The position numbers were made by a program, and so were the translations under genes. DNA of 64,000 nt, from positions 21,366 through 85,365 of the forward strand of contig CAIXFN010000075.1 in the NCBI GenBank assembly GCA_903918755.1. The letters run 5' to 3'. The stretch is from an uncultured Pedosphaera sp. Lineage in GTDB: Bacteria; Verrucomicrobiota; Verrucomicrobiia; Limisphaerales; Pedosphaeraceae. The notes under the pieces are model-generated. The model saw only the letters and a program-made list of their open reading frames with translations, had not been told where the DNA came from and ran no database searches. The first letter of the stretch is position 1; each line of letters opens with the position of its first letter. Below, one piece after another: positions 17,011 to 25,833 of the stretch.

Positions 17011-18644
17011 GCGCGGGTCGCTTTCAATCCCACATTCCCGCAGAAATGCACTTCCAAGCCCAATTCCGCCAGCATCGCCGCCTTGGTCCGGCAGGCGCTC
17101 TGGGCGGCTTTTAAGTCGGGAGCGTACACCACCTGAATATGATTGGACTTGTGGCGGGCCATCATCTGATCGCGCGTCACGCCATCCAGCACGGCGTGCA
17201 TGATGGGCCATTGCGGGGTCGTTTCGCGCCAGCGCCGTTCCGTCTCCGCAGCCGGCAATTCCACGACCTTGGCCACGCCCAAATCGCAATGCAATTTGCC
17301 GTCCATGATGAACACCCGGCTCCACACAATGTGCCCCGGCTTGCTGATGCCTTTCAACGTGCCGCCCCCCAACCGGAAATACATCGCCGGCTGGCGTTCG
17401 CTGCTGGCGCCCTTCCAGCCCCCGGTGAAATGCTTCGGCGGAGCAGCGCCCGAAATCAGGAACACCCACACATACTCCCCGGTTTCGGCATAAGTCTGCC
17501 CCCAACGCAAATCGTGCAACGTGTTTTCCGGGTCCAGCCCCAGTTCGCGCCATAAACGGTAGGTCACCAGACCGTCCAGTCCGGCGCATTCATCCACTTC
17601 GTTGAAATGCGGCAGGGCCTCGCCGCGGAAAAGTAACTTGCCCGTGACCGGCGATTTCACCGGGGGCCGGTCCACATTGTTCAGCGTGCCTTCCACCAGA
17701 TCGCTGGCCGGGGTGAGATCCTTCAAACCTTGTTGATATTGAATGCCGATGGTCGCGCAACCGAAAGTATCGGCGATGCGCAAAGCGGCAATGTACATTT
17801 TGCACTGCTCCAGCGTCTGGCGCTTGGTGAGGCCATTTTGCTCGTCCTCGCTCCAGGCAAATTTCAAGCCACGCTTCACATACCAATCGAGCACCCCCTT
17901 GGCCTCCGCATCACTCACCGTTTGCATTTCCGCGTACAGGGAGGACTGGCTGAGGCGTTCCTTGAAAATACCGGTCGGATGCAACAACTCATCCGGGATG
18001 ATCGCGTTGAACATGCCCATGCACCCTTCATCAAACACGCCCATGATGGCCTTCTCCGTCCGCAGGCGGCGGCCAGCCGCGCGACCCAGCTTTTCCTCGG
18101 CGGCGGGCAATTTGACCGCGCTGAGATCCCGCACATGGCTCTCGTCATGTTTGACCGAGCCCTTGGTCAGCCATCGCCGCAAGCCTTGAGTGAACTGGCT
18201 GTCCGTGAAATCCTCGCTCCACAAACTGCTAAACGCCACGCCCGCCTTGGTCATCGAGCCATTGAGATTCAACATGCCGACCAACCCGGGCCAGGTGCCG
18301 CTCCAATTCGCCACCGTCAGGATCGGACCGCGATGCGTCAGGAGACCGTGCAAGAGGTGATGGCTGTATTGCCAGACCGTTTCCGCGACGATCAAGGGCG
18401 CATCGGGATCCAGTTGCCGGAAAACCTCCATGCCCATTTTCTGGGAATCGATGAACCCGTGCTCCTTCTCCCGGTCATAGGCATGGGCCCGCACGCAACT
18501 CCAGCCCTCCGCGGCCAGCGCCTTCACCAGGACGGCCTCCATTTTGGCCTGTTCGGGCCAGCATTTCCGGTTTGCGGCCAGGCGCAAGTCCCCATTCGCC
18601 ATCAGGTAGGCGGTCTTCGGCTTCAATTTCTTGATCGTGTTCAT
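17007..18644 (-). CDS. L-fucose/L-arabinose isomerase-like protein
   Basis: About 545 residues from the ATG at 18644 (MNTIKKLKPKTAYLMANGD); an in-frame ATG nine codons upstream is possible. The N-terminal half has the alternating beta-alpha pattern of the FucI N1 domain, with a segment (ETVWQYSHHLLHGL) followed by GPILTVANWSGTWPGLVG, and the middle region has GVFDEGCMGMFNA, where the acidic residue could be a metal ligand, plus a C-terminal region with ALPHFNEVDE. FucI-family enzymes interconvert aldose and ketose in the cytoplasm with Mn2+. Sequence similarity to classical FucI is only moderate, so the sugar is uncertain. It is translationally coupled to the class II aldolase gene (four-base overlap). 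Confidence 0.78.
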   Translation of the reverse strand: MNTIKKLKPKTAYLMANGDLRLAANRKCWPEQAKMEAVLVKALAAEGWSCVRAHAYDREKEHGFIDSQKMGMEVFRQLDPDAPLIVAETVWQYSHHLLHGLLTHRGPILTVANWSGTWPGLVGMLNLNGSMTKAGVAFSSLWSEDFTDSQFTQGLRRWLTKGSVKHDESHVRDLSAVKLPAAEEKLGRAAGRRLRTEKAIMGVFDEGCMGMFNAIIPDELLHPTGIFKERLSQSSLYAEMQTVSDAEAKGVLDWYVKRGLKFAWSEDEQNGLTKRQTLEQCKMYIAALRIADTFGCATIGIQYQQGLKDLTPASDLVEGTLNNVDRPPVKSPVTGKLLFRGEALPHFNEVDECAGLDGLVTYRLWRELGLDPENTLHDLRWGQTYAETGEYVWVFLISGAAPPKHFTGGWKGASSERQPAMYFRLGGGTLKGISKPGHIVWSRVFIMDGKLHCDLGVAKVVELPAAETERRWRETTPQWPIMHAVLDGVTRDQMMARHKSNHIQVVYAPDLKAAQSACRTKAAMLAELGLEVHFCGNVGLKATRA

Positions 18645-18777
18645 CGTATTGAAAATTCTTGCCCAAATCATGGACCGCCGAAGCGCATCAGGTCAAGAGG
18701 CGGTTCCGTTCCCCGACCGAGCGAGGTAGCAGCGCCCGGGGTTCGAGGAGAACCATGGCTGCCGAGAAGCACCGCGT

Positions 18778-18996
18778 TTATAGAAATGCCCAAAAACCAG
18801 ATCCTCCAAGCTCCGTAGAAGCGCCATGAAAACGATCCTGTGCCATTTTCCTCAGTGCTTCCCTCAGCCTACCGACCCGTTTGGGCTTCTGCATGATTGG
18901 GAATGCAGGCCAATCAGCAAGTCGTGTCTCTGAGTGGGTAATCAGGCCATAAAAAAACCGTTCCTCTCGTCCGACACCATGGCGCCAAACAATCAC
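18778..18996 (-). CDS. Possible 72-residue protein coupled to the Sel1-like gene
   Basis: A GTG at 18996 overlaps the stop codon of the Sel1-like gene (18993-18995), giving a coupled frame ending at 18778. The translation (IVWRHGVGREERFFYGLITH, then PKRVGRLREALRKMAQDRFHG) has a protein-like composition rich in Arg and aromatic residues, and neither other frame nor the plus strand offers a better candidate here. No domain is recognised. The frame is open for another 27 codons upstream inside the Sel1-like gene, which is why the start is uncertain. Confidence 0.38.
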   Translation of the reverse strand: MIVWRHGVGREERFFYGLITHSETRLADWPAFPIMQKPKRVGRLREALRKMAQDRFHGASTELGGSGFWAFL

Positions 18997-19526
18997 CCGA
19001 CCGCTTTCTTGACCGGCCCGTGCCACGGACAGTGCCGTTTGGCCAGGCGCGGACGGAGGTGCCGACGACAAATACAAATGCTTTGAACATCAACTGACTC
19101 CGCCATCCACAGAAGGTTTTCGGCCTGCGGATAATCACCGTCCACATTGGCAGCGCGCAGCAGTTTCACTGCGGCGCGGCGCGTAGCGGCTGATTGCCGA
19201 CCCAATAACAGAACCGCCAGATGATACATGGCCTCCTCGCGGGCGTAATCCGTGATCCATTTGGCGCAAATGGCCGCGCGGTACGCTCGTTCCGCCGCGG
19301 TCAACTCCATTGGAACGCCAATGCCGTGCTGCAGGCAATAGCCCCAATCAGTATAGGCATCGCCGTCGCCATTTTCCGCGGCCTTCCGATACCATTTAGC
19401 GGCCAGTCTAAAGTTTTCCAGAATGCGATATGCCGCCGCGACGTTCGACATGGCGGTGCAATCCCCGCGAACGGCTTTGGGGCGCCATTGGCGGATGTAC
19501 TGCGTTTCTCGTTCGTGCGTGGTCAT
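18993..19526 (-). CDS. Sel1-like (TPR-like) repeat protein with Cys/His-rich C-terminus
   Basis: 177 residues. Residues about 20-110 hold Sel1-type repeats, short TPR-like helical pairs: CTAMSNVAAAYRILENFRLAAKWYRKAAENGD, read as two halves, then YTDWGYCLQHGIGV and EAMYHLAVLLLG. The last 30 residues have CICRRHL and KRHCPWHG, a spacing of Cys and His that could bind zinc. Sel1 repeats mediate protein contacts and are widespread in adaptor and immunity-type proteins. The gene starts 15 bases after the stop of the frameshifted YwqG-like gene on the same strand, so the two were probably an operon. Confidence 0.72.
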   Translation of the reverse strand: MTTHERETQYIRQWRPKAVRGDCTAMSNVAAAYRILENFRLAAKWYRKAAENGDGDAYTDWGYCLQHGIGVPMELTAAERAYRAAICAKWITDYAREEAMYHLAVLLLGRQSAATRRAAVKLLRAANVDGDYPQAENLLWMAESVDVQSICICRRHLRPRLAKRHCPWHGPVKKAVG

Positions 19527-19541
19527 GTCTGGGAGTCTCGG

Positions 19542-20185
19542 TTATGCCCAAATGTAACGAAATTCAAAACCGCTGGATGTCCTTTTGGCAAAAACATGAA
19601 AAACACTTTCCCCAAAAGGCCAATCAACAGCAAACATGACGTCCTGATTGGATGGGAAGGCGAGCTGCAACAAATGCACATAGCCATTCTGCAGCAAGGA
19701 AAATGCAGTGCCGACTTCGCCTTCCAGTTGCCCAAAATGGGGCACGCCTCCGACCTTGTGATCAGCGCAAATTCCGGGATTTCCCCAGGCAGCTTCGGTC
19801 GAGCATTCGGGATCGGTGGCGGGCACTCCAAACGCAAACGCAAGCGGTGGAAGTTCGCTTGTTAAGGATGAAGTCAGGTTTCGAACACTGGTTTGCTTGT
19901 GAACGACGAATTGCACCTGGGGATTGGACTCATCGTGCAGCCGGTAGGTTCCACGAAAGAAGTTGAATGAGGATGGCGCGAGGTGTAATCAAAAGTCACG
20001 AATAACGAAACATCGAGACCTTCCTCCAGGCCCAGCGTCGCAAAGTAGGACGTCAGCGGCTCCACTCGGGGAGGCATTACACCAAGGGGCGGTGCCCCTC
20101 CGATCCAGCACCGCTGATTGACCGTGGGTTCGCTTTTAAGTCGGAAGGGGACAAAGGTTCGATTGTAATCACAGTAAACATTCAT
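19542..20185 (-). pseudogene. YwqG/DUF1963-like protein gene interrupted by a frameshift
   Basis: Two minus-strand frames make one plausible protein. The first starts at ATG 20185 (MNVYCDYNRTFVPF) and reads sensibly through EEGLDVSLFVTFDY. The sense then continues in another frame as HLAPSSFNFFRGTYRLHDES and on through HKVGGVPHFGQ and FHVFAKRTSSGFEFRYIWA to a stop at 19542. The switch falls at about 19985-20005, where a one-base change would join them. The HKVGG-P-H-Q element and the aromatic C-terminus resemble the DUF1963/YwqG family, whose function is not established. Either the gene is decayed or the read sequence has an indel. Downstream genes on the strand remain intact. Confidence 0.65.
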
Positions 20186-20294
20186 AACCTGGCTAACATT
20201 AGCATGCTAAACCTAATCTCAGATTCGACGTTGGCACAACCCACTTCGGGGTCGCCCATTGACCTCCGCAGCCGAAATTGGCACGCTCGCCGAC

Positions 20295-20588
20295 ATGGCC
20301 CGGCCATCGACTGAAAAAGATTATGGTTCGATTTTGGAGTACGCCATCGCATTGATGTTGGCGGGTATCGGCGTGGTCATCGTCGGCATCCTGATTTTGG
20401 TCGTGCTCACGCGCCAACTCGAAGCCAAGGTGGGGGTCGCCCAAAAGGCCGCGGAAGAGGCTCGCAAAGCCGAAATCGGGGCGCGTTCCGCCCTGGCCGC
20501 CCTCCAAGCCGCGCAACCTTCCCCGACTACGCCAGCGCCTGCCCGCCCATCAACCAATCCACCGCCGGCCGCGCCCCGACCGCCGTGA
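20295..20588 (+). CDS. Small membrane protein with coiled-coil and proline-rich tail
   Basis: 97 residues from the ATG at 20295 (MARPSTEKDYGS); a TTG twelve codons upstream is in frame. One transmembrane helix (about residues 14-38, ALMLAGIGVVIVGILILVVL) is followed by a charged, alanine-rich helix likely to form a coiled coil, then a Pro/Thr/Ala tail. The composition is that of a type II membrane protein with a long periplasmic or cytoplasmic arm. No family is recognised. It converges with the Asp-box protein gene, whose stop is 20 bases away. Confidence 0.5.
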   Translation: MARPSTEKDYGSILEYAIALMLAGIGVVIVGILILVVLTRQLEAKVGVAQKAAEEARKAEIGARSALAALQAAQPSPTTPAPARPSTNPPPAAPRPP

Positions 20589-20608
20589 GGCGCACGCCCC
20601 ATCTGCTT

Positions 20609-21571
20609 CTACCGCTGATACTTGAACGTCGGTTTGGTCATCGTCGAAGCATAGAAAATATTCGCGTCGGGATCCCAGGCGTAATTGGGCCCGATTCGGC
20701 CAATCCCAAATCCGGCCGGCAGCGGCGCGGCCAATTGCCAGGTCTGACCGCCATCTTTGCTCTCCTGAAAGCCACTCTTGCCCACCACCACCAAGTGCTG
20801 TTCATCTCGACCGAAATAAGGTCCGAAACTCGCGGCCACGGGAGCGCCCAAATCCACCCAGGTTAAACCGCGGTCGGCGCTCTGGAGAATCCCTTTGCCG
20901 GTCGCCCAATAGCCTTTACCCCGGAAGACCGTGGGCACGGCCGCGCTCGGGGTGTTGCTGCTGACCAATGTCCAGTTCTTGCCGGCGTCGGTGCTGCGGA
21001 AGATCCCCGGTTCTGCGGCCCGCGTCGCCACAAACGTGGACTGATCGAACACGCCACACCCACTGAATCCCTTCGTGAGGTCTTGCCACGTCAGACCGCC
21101 ATCCGCGCTGGTGGTCAGCAGCCCGCCGCTCTCGTGGCGGATGGCCAGCAATCGTTTCCCAGTGTCCGCCCAATCCACACTGCCAAAATCCAAGTGACTC
21201 GTGCCGGATTTGCTCCAACTGCCGCCGCCATCGGTAGTCAGGGCGCTGCTTCCATAAATCATGAAGCAAAACAATCGGCGCCCTGCCGGATCCGCCTGCA
21301 AGGCCCATCCGGTTTCGCAGCGACCGCCTATGTTCTCCTGGTCCCCCCGGGCGAAGGTGGCGCCATGATCCAGACTCCGCCACAGGCCCAGATCATTCAC
21401 CACCATGAACACCGCTCCCGAGGCGCGATCCACCACCACCCCCGCAGTGGGCCCCGCGTAACCCGGCTTCAAAGACGCCGTCACCGCATCGGAGATATTC
21501 ACCCATTCCCCAGCGGACGCCGAAAGGGCGAAAGTCAGACTGAGCAGCAGGCCGAATATTTGGTTCTTCAT
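20609..21571 (-). CDS. Secreted Asp-box (BNR) beta-propeller protein, sialidase-like fold
   Basis: 320 residues from ATG 21571, which gives a signal peptide (MKNQIFGLLLSLTFALSASAG); the frame is open upstream but unlike protein. At least six Asp-box motifs of the S-x-D-x-G-x-T-W type are visible: SLDHGATF, TTDGGGSW, SADGGLTW, STDAGKNW, SADRGLTW and SKDGGQTW, spaced 45-60 residues apart as in a six-bladed propeller. Such repeats occur in sialidases, sortilin-like proteins and YCF48-type assembly factors. The sialidase catalytic Arg triad cannot be confirmed, so an enzymatic role is not claimed. The product is periplasmic or secreted. It is divergent from the DUF4838 operon at 21850. Confidence 0.85.
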   Translation of the reverse strand: MKNQIFGLLLSLTFALSASAGEWVNISDAVTASLKPGYAGPTAGVVVDRASGAVFMVVNDLGLWRSLDHGATFARGDQENIGGRCETGWALQADPAGRRLFCFMIYGSSALTTDGGGSWSKSGTSHLDFGSVDWADTGKRLLAIRHESGGLLTTSADGGLTWQDLTKGFSGCGVFDQSTFVATRAAEPGIFRSTDAGKNWTLVSSNTPSAAVPTVFRGKGYWATGKGILQSADRGLTWVDLGAPVAASFGPYFGRDEQHLVVVGKSGFQESKDGGQTWQLAAPLPAGFGIGRIGPNYAWDPDANIFYASTMTKPTFKYQR

Positions 21572-21849
21572 AGCGGGAATTTCGCCCAGTAATCCATAAC
21601 CCCGATCCCGGTGCAAGCACACATCACTTGCCCCTATCCTTTCCTGCTTGGGCTCTTTGCCTCCTCGCCGCCAGCCCCCTCTCCGAATCCATTTCCAATC
21701 CATTCCCAATCCTGTCAAAAAATTTCCCCTCCCCAGATCATTCCTGAGCTTGCGGTTTCAATTTCCCCCCGCCATCCCATTTTGCCACATCCCATTTTGC
21801 CACTTGGCCTTTCCCGCCCATCCCCATAAAATAAGGCCGCTCTCGACTT

Positions 21850-23742
21850 ATGAAATTCGTACCATTCCACCACCGGTTTTGCCACCACGGATCACTTGCC
21901 TTTTCCCTGCGGGCTCAAGCCTGTCTCCTGATTCTCCTGCTGGCCATCCTCCCATCCACCACACCCGCTGAAGTGCTGATCGCCGAAAAGGGCCAGGCCC
22001 GAACCACCCTCATTCTGCAACCCGGCGCGACGATTGCGGAAATCGAGGCTGCCCGGGAACTCGCGCAAACTTTAACCCTGATCACGGGTGCGGAATTCCC
22101 CCTCAGCACCAATGCCGACACCGCGCCGGAATCCGCCATTCTGATTGGTCCGGGACCGTTGGCGGAAAAGTATTTTCCCGGAATCGTCTGGAAAAAATTG
22201 GGCGACGAGGAAGCCCTGCGCCGCACCGCTGGCGGACGCCTTCTCCTGGCCGGGGGACGCCCCCGCGGCACCCGTTATGCGGTCAATCGCTTCCTCGAGG
22301 AACAAGGTGCCGTCCGCCGCTGGACGCCTTGGGCCGCCACCGTCCCCAAGAATCCCGATTTGCGGGTGCCGGACTTGAACCGCCAGGAAAAACCGGCGTT
22401 TGAATACCGGGAACCCTTCTGGTTCTCCGCGTTCGACGGTGACTGGGCCGCGCGGAATTATTACAACGGGAACAGCGCCCGCGTCACGCCCGCCCAGGGT
22501 GGCAAGGTCAGTTACCAGGGTTTTGTTCATACGTTTTATCCGCTCGTCCCCCCGGAGACCTATTTCAAGGACCATCCCGAATGGTACAGCCAGGTGAAAG
22601 GCAAGCGCACCAAAGACCGGGCGCAACTTTGCCTCACCAATCCGCAACTCCGTGATTTCGTGGTGGACCGGGTCCGCGCCTGGCTTAAGGAATCGCCCGA
22701 GGCCAGCATCATTTCCATTTCCCAAAACGACTGGCAGGGCGCTTGTGAGTGTCGCGATTGCCAGATGCTGGATGATGCCGAGGGCAGTCACGCAGGCACG
22801 ATGATCACCTTTGTCAATTACGTGGCGGAAAAGCTGGAACCGGAATTTCCTTTTGTGGCGTTTGACACCCTGGCCTACCAGTACACCCGCCACCCGCCCA
22901 AAACCGTTCGCCCCCGCTCGAACGTAATCGTGCGCCTGTGCTCCATCGAATGCAATTTCAGCGTGCCGCTGGACTATCCCGAGAACGCCAAGTTCGGTCA
23001 GGACCTGCTGGATTGGTCCCACATCTGCCGCCGCCTTTATATTTGGGATTACGTCACGGATTTCTCCCACTTCGTGCAACCGCACCCGAACTGGTTCGTG
23101 CTCGGCCAGAACCTCCGCTTCTTCGCCGCCCACAATGTGCGCGGCGTCTTTGAGGAAGGCGCGTTCCCGTCCAACGGCGCGGAGATGGCGGAACTGCGGG
23201 CCTGGGTGCTGGCACACCTTTTGTGGAATCCCCAGCAGGACGACAAGGCGTTGATCCAGGAATTCCTCGACGGCTATTACGGTCCCGCCGCAGGCAAAAT
23301 CATCGCGCAGTATATGAAGGACCTGAGCCTCGTGTCCCGCGGTCACAACCTGACCTGCTTTGGCGGCACCGACGCCCCGTTCCTCAAATTCACCCCGCTG
23401 AGCCACGCGGAGCAGCTCTGGCAGGCGGCGGAGGCTGCCGTAAAGGATGATCCCGAGAAACTCTGGCGCGTTCGTCAGGCGCACCTGCCCGTTCAATATG
23501 TCTGGCTGGCGCGCTGGACCAAATTGCAGCAGGAAGCCAAGGAAGCGGGCGTGGCCTGGCCCCTGCCCGCTTCCCGCAAAGCGGTGGCGGATGCCTGGCT
23601 GGCCACGGCAACCGGCCCCGGGCCGGTCGGTTGGTCCAAGATGACGACGCTGCGCGAGGCGGGTCTGACGCCCGAGGCGTTCGTGGCCCAGTTCGCGGTG
23701 GATCCCCCGGTCGCTGCAGCCACCCCGGCGGACAAAAAATAA
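21850..23742 (+). CDS. Secreted DUF4838 protein (alpha-glucuronidase-like)
   Basis: 630 residues. A signal peptide runs through about residue 40 (LLILLLAILPSTTPA). Residues 45-150 form the alpha/beta accessory domain seen at the N-terminus of GH67 glucuronidases and hexosaminidases, with GTRYAVNRFLEEQGAVRRW at its end. The rest is a TIM-barrel-like DUF4838 domain with characteristic Trp/His-rich motifs: FVHTFYPLVP, DHPEWYSQVKGKR, SISQNDWQGACECRDCQ, LCSIECNFSVPL and FEEGAFPSNGAEMAELRAWV. DUF4838 is abundant in PVC and Bacteroidota polysaccharide loci and presumed to act on glycans, without a defined substrate. It is first in a three-gene operon: the next start is seven bases past its stop. Confidence 0.85.
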   Translation: MKFVPFHHRFCHHGSLAFSLRAQACLLILLLAILPSTTPAEVLIAEKGQARTTLILQPGATIAEIEAARELAQTLTLITGAEFPLSTNADTAPESAILIGPGPLAEKYFPGIVWKKLGDEEALRRTAGGRLLLAGGRPRGTRYAVNRFLEEQGAVRRWTPWAATVPKNPDLRVPDLNRQEKPAFEYREPFWFSAFDGDWAARNYYNGNSARVTPAQGGKVSYQGFVHTFYPLVPPETYFKDHPEWYSQVKGKRTKDRAQLCLTNPQLRDFVVDRVRAWLKESPEASIISISQNDWQGACECRDCQMLDDAEGSHAGTMITFVNYVAEKLEPEFPFVAFDTLAYQYTRHPPKTVRPRSNVIVRLCSIECNFSVPLDYPENAKFGQDLLDWSHICRRLYIWDYVTDFSHFVQPHPNWFVLGQNLRFFAAHNVRGVFEEGAFPSNGAEMAELRAWVLAHLLWNPQQDDKALIQEFLDGYYGPAAGKIIAQYMKDLSLVSRGHNLTCFGGTDAPFLKFTPLSHAEQLWQAAEAAVKDDPEKLWRVRQAHLPVQYVWLARWTKLQQEAKEAGVAWPLPASRKAVADAWLATATGPGPVGWSKMTTLREAGLTPEAFVAQFAVDPPVAAATPADKK

Positions 23743-23749
23743 GGAAACC

Positions 23750-25108
23750 ATGCGCGCGGACCCAAATTTCGGAAGGCGGGAATTCCTCCGTCGCAGCGGG
23801 CAAATCGCCGGCGGCGCGTTGCTGGCGAGCACCCTGCCCGCGGCGGCCTTCGCGGCCAACCCACCGCGACGCCTGCGCGTGGCCGCCATCATCACCACGT
23901 TTTTCTATCACAGCCACGCCCATGTGCTGTTGGAGAATTTTGTCGCTCCGTATTTGTTCAACGGAAAGTGGATCGATCCCGGCATGGACGTGGTGAGCCT
24001 GTATGTGGACCAATTCGGCGAAGACGACCTGGCTCGCACGTTTGCCGCCCGGCACAACCTACCCATCCACCCAACCATCAGCGCGGCGCTCGGGTGCGGC
24101 GGCCCCGGGTTGGCGGTGGACGCCGTGCTATCCATTGGCGAACACGGCAAATACCCGGTCAACGAAAAAGGCCAGACGGAATACCCCCGCAAACGGTTCT
24201 TCGACGAGATCGTCGCCGTCTTCCGCCAGGCCGGCCGCGTCGTCCCGGTTTTCAATGACAAGCACCTTTCCTACCGCTGGGATTGGGCCAAGGCGATGTA
24301 TGACACCGCCCGGGAACTGCGCATTCCCCTCATGGCCGGCAGCTCGGTGCCGCTCGCCCAACGCCGGCCGCCCCTGGAGTTGCCGGCGCGCGCCCGAATC
24401 ACCGCGGCGGTGGCGCTGCACGGTGGCGAAGTGGAGAGCTATGACTTTCACGGGCTGGAAGTTCTGCAATCGATGATCGAATCACGGCGCGGCGGGGAAA
24501 CCGGGGTCGTGAAGGTCCAATTTCTCCAAGGCCCCGCGCTCTGGCAGGCGGCCGCTGATGGCCTCTGGTCCCCGCCCCTGGCCCAGGCCGCACTGGACGC
24601 CGAGCCCGATTCCGGCCGCCCCCCGGCGCGGGAATTGATCCGGCCACCCCGGCCTGGCGAATCCGGCACTCCCTTCGTTACCCATGGCATTCTGCTACAT
24701 TACCGGGATGGCCTGCGGGCCATAGTCCTGGCGGTGGCTTCCGGTGGTGGCATCCACTGGCATTTCGCTGCCCAATTGGCGGGCGAAGCCGCACCCCGCG
24801 CCACGAGTTTTTATGTGGGGCCATGGAACAACCGCAATCTGTTCAAAGCCCTGGCCCACGCCATCCAATTACACTTACGCGAAGGCAGGGCGCCCTATCC
24901 GGTTGAGCGCACCTTGCTCGCCACAGGCATCCTGGACGCGGAAATGGAATCCCGCTTCCATGGTGGTCATTCGGTGGACACCCCGCAGCTTGCGCTTTCT
25001 TACCGGGCGCGCGACTGGCGTCGCGTGCGGGAAATGGGCGCCACCTGGAAAATCCTGCAACCCGATGTGATCGAGCCGAAAGGAATTGAATTATGGAAAC
25101 AACCTTGA
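23750..25108 (+). CDS. Tat-exported conserved PVC protein of unknown function
   Basis: 452 residues. The N-terminus has a twin-arginine signal (RREFLRRSGQIAGGALLAS, cleavage near AFAANP). The mature part begins with a beta strand and RVAAIITTFFYHSHAHVLLE, then DVVSLYVDQFGEDDLAR, VLSIGEHGKYPVNEKGQ and VPVFNDKHLSYRWDWAKAMYD, with many His, Asp and Glu that could form a metal site. The first 140 residues look like a Rossmann-type nucleotide fold. I recognise it as a family repeated across Planctomycetes and Verrucomicrobia genomes, without an assigned role. Tat export suggests folding with a cofactor before secretion. Its end overlaps the creatininase gene by 16 bases. Confidence 0.8.
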   Translation: MRADPNFGRREFLRRSGQIAGGALLASTLPAAAFAANPPRRLRVAAIITTFFYHSHAHVLLENFVAPYLFNGKWIDPGMDVVSLYVDQFGEDDLARTFAARHNLPIHPTISAALGCGGPGLAVDAVLSIGEHGKYPVNEKGQTEYPRKRFFDEIVAVFRQAGRVVPVFNDKHLSYRWDWAKAMYDTARELRIPLMAGSSVPLAQRRPPLELPARARITAAVALHGGEVESYDFHGLEVLQSMIESRRGGETGVVKVQFLQGPALWQAAADGLWSPPLAQAALDAEPDSGRPPARELIRPPRPGESGTPFVTHGILLHYRDGLRAIVLAVASGGGIHWHFAAQLAGEAAPRATSFYVGPWNNRNLFKALAHAIQLHLREGRAPYPVERTLLATGILDAEMESRFHGGHSVDTPQLALSYRARDWRRVREMGATWKILQPDVIEPKGIELWKQP

Positions 25109-25833
25109 GCGCGCCGGAAATCCGGCTCGGCCGGCTCACGCGCCGCGAATTCCGGGAACGCCTGCGCGCGGGCGAACTCAAGGCCTGCATCCTCCCCCTC
25201 GCGGCCATCGAACAGCACCTGGAACATATGGCCATGGAACACGACTGGCGCAGCGTCCAACACGTCGCCCTCGCGGTGGCGGAACGGCTCCGTCCGCAAG
25301 TCCTCGTGGCGGAAGGCCTGCTGGCCGGCATCAGCGAGCATCACATGCGGCATCCCGGTACCCTGTCCCTGCGACCCGGCACGTTCCTCGCCGTGCTTTC
25401 TGATCTACTCGAAAGCCTCGTGCGCGCCGGATTCCAAAACATCCTCGTGCTCAATGGTCACGGCGGCAACACCGCCCCCATCCGGGGCACGTGGGAGCAA
25501 TTCCAGCGACTGAACCAGGTGAATCTCCATTTCCTCTCTTATTGGGATGTCCTGACGGAAACCGACGCCCAGGAGTTGCTCCGGAGCGGGCATCGCCTTC
25601 CGGAGGACCTGCCGGGCCACGCCCAGGAATTCGAAACCGCCATCGGGCTCGCGGCGTTTCCTGAAAACGTGCGCACCACGATGTGGATCGACCAGCCCGA
25701 TCCAACACCGTCCCTCGCCACCGCCGCCACCGGCGAGGAACTCCTGCGCCGGATCGTGGGTCGGTTGACCATTTACGTTCAGGAAATGATCGCCGGAAAA
25801 AAGGTCTCCTCAGTCCCGCCCTACTTTCCCTGA
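25093..25833 (+). CDS. Creatininase family protein (metal-dependent amidohydrolase)
   Basis: 246 residues. Family motifs are clear: LAAIEQHLEHMAMEHD (residues 38-53, supplying the Glu, His and Asp metal ligands), NGHGGNTAP near 122, and HAQEFETAIGLAA near 177. The family includes creatinine amidohydrolase and enzymes cleaving cyclic amides or peptides, such as MftE; PVC genomes carry many paralogues of unknown substrate. No signal peptide, so cytoplasmic. It is the last gene of the DUF4838 operon and its 3' end overlaps the convergent MFS gene by 13 bases. Confidence 0.9.
   Translation: METTLSAPEIRLGRLTRREFRERLRAGELKACILPLAAIEQHLEHMAMEHDWRSVQHVALAVAERLRPQVLVAEGLLAGISEHHMRHPGTLSLRPGTFLAVLSDLLESLVRAGFQNILVLNGHGGNTAPIRGTWEQFQRLNQVNLHFLSYWDVLTETDAQELLRSGHRLPEDLPGHAQEFETAIGLAAFPENVRTTMWIDQPDPTPSLATAATGEELLRRIVGRLTIYVQEMIAGKKVSSVPPYFP

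Noticed and set aside
18914..19147. 77-codon minus-strand frame rich in Trp and Arg
   Set aside because: It overlaps the Sel1-like gene in another frame and reads poorly compared with the Sel1-like text.
20221..20294. Sigma-54-like TTGGCAC element upstream of the 97-residue protein gene
   Set aside because: The -12 GC is not at the required distance from the -24 GG.
22072..23898. 608-codon open frame antisense to the DUF4838 gene
   Set aside because: Composition is artefact-like and crosses into the next gene on the other strand; the sense gene is certain.
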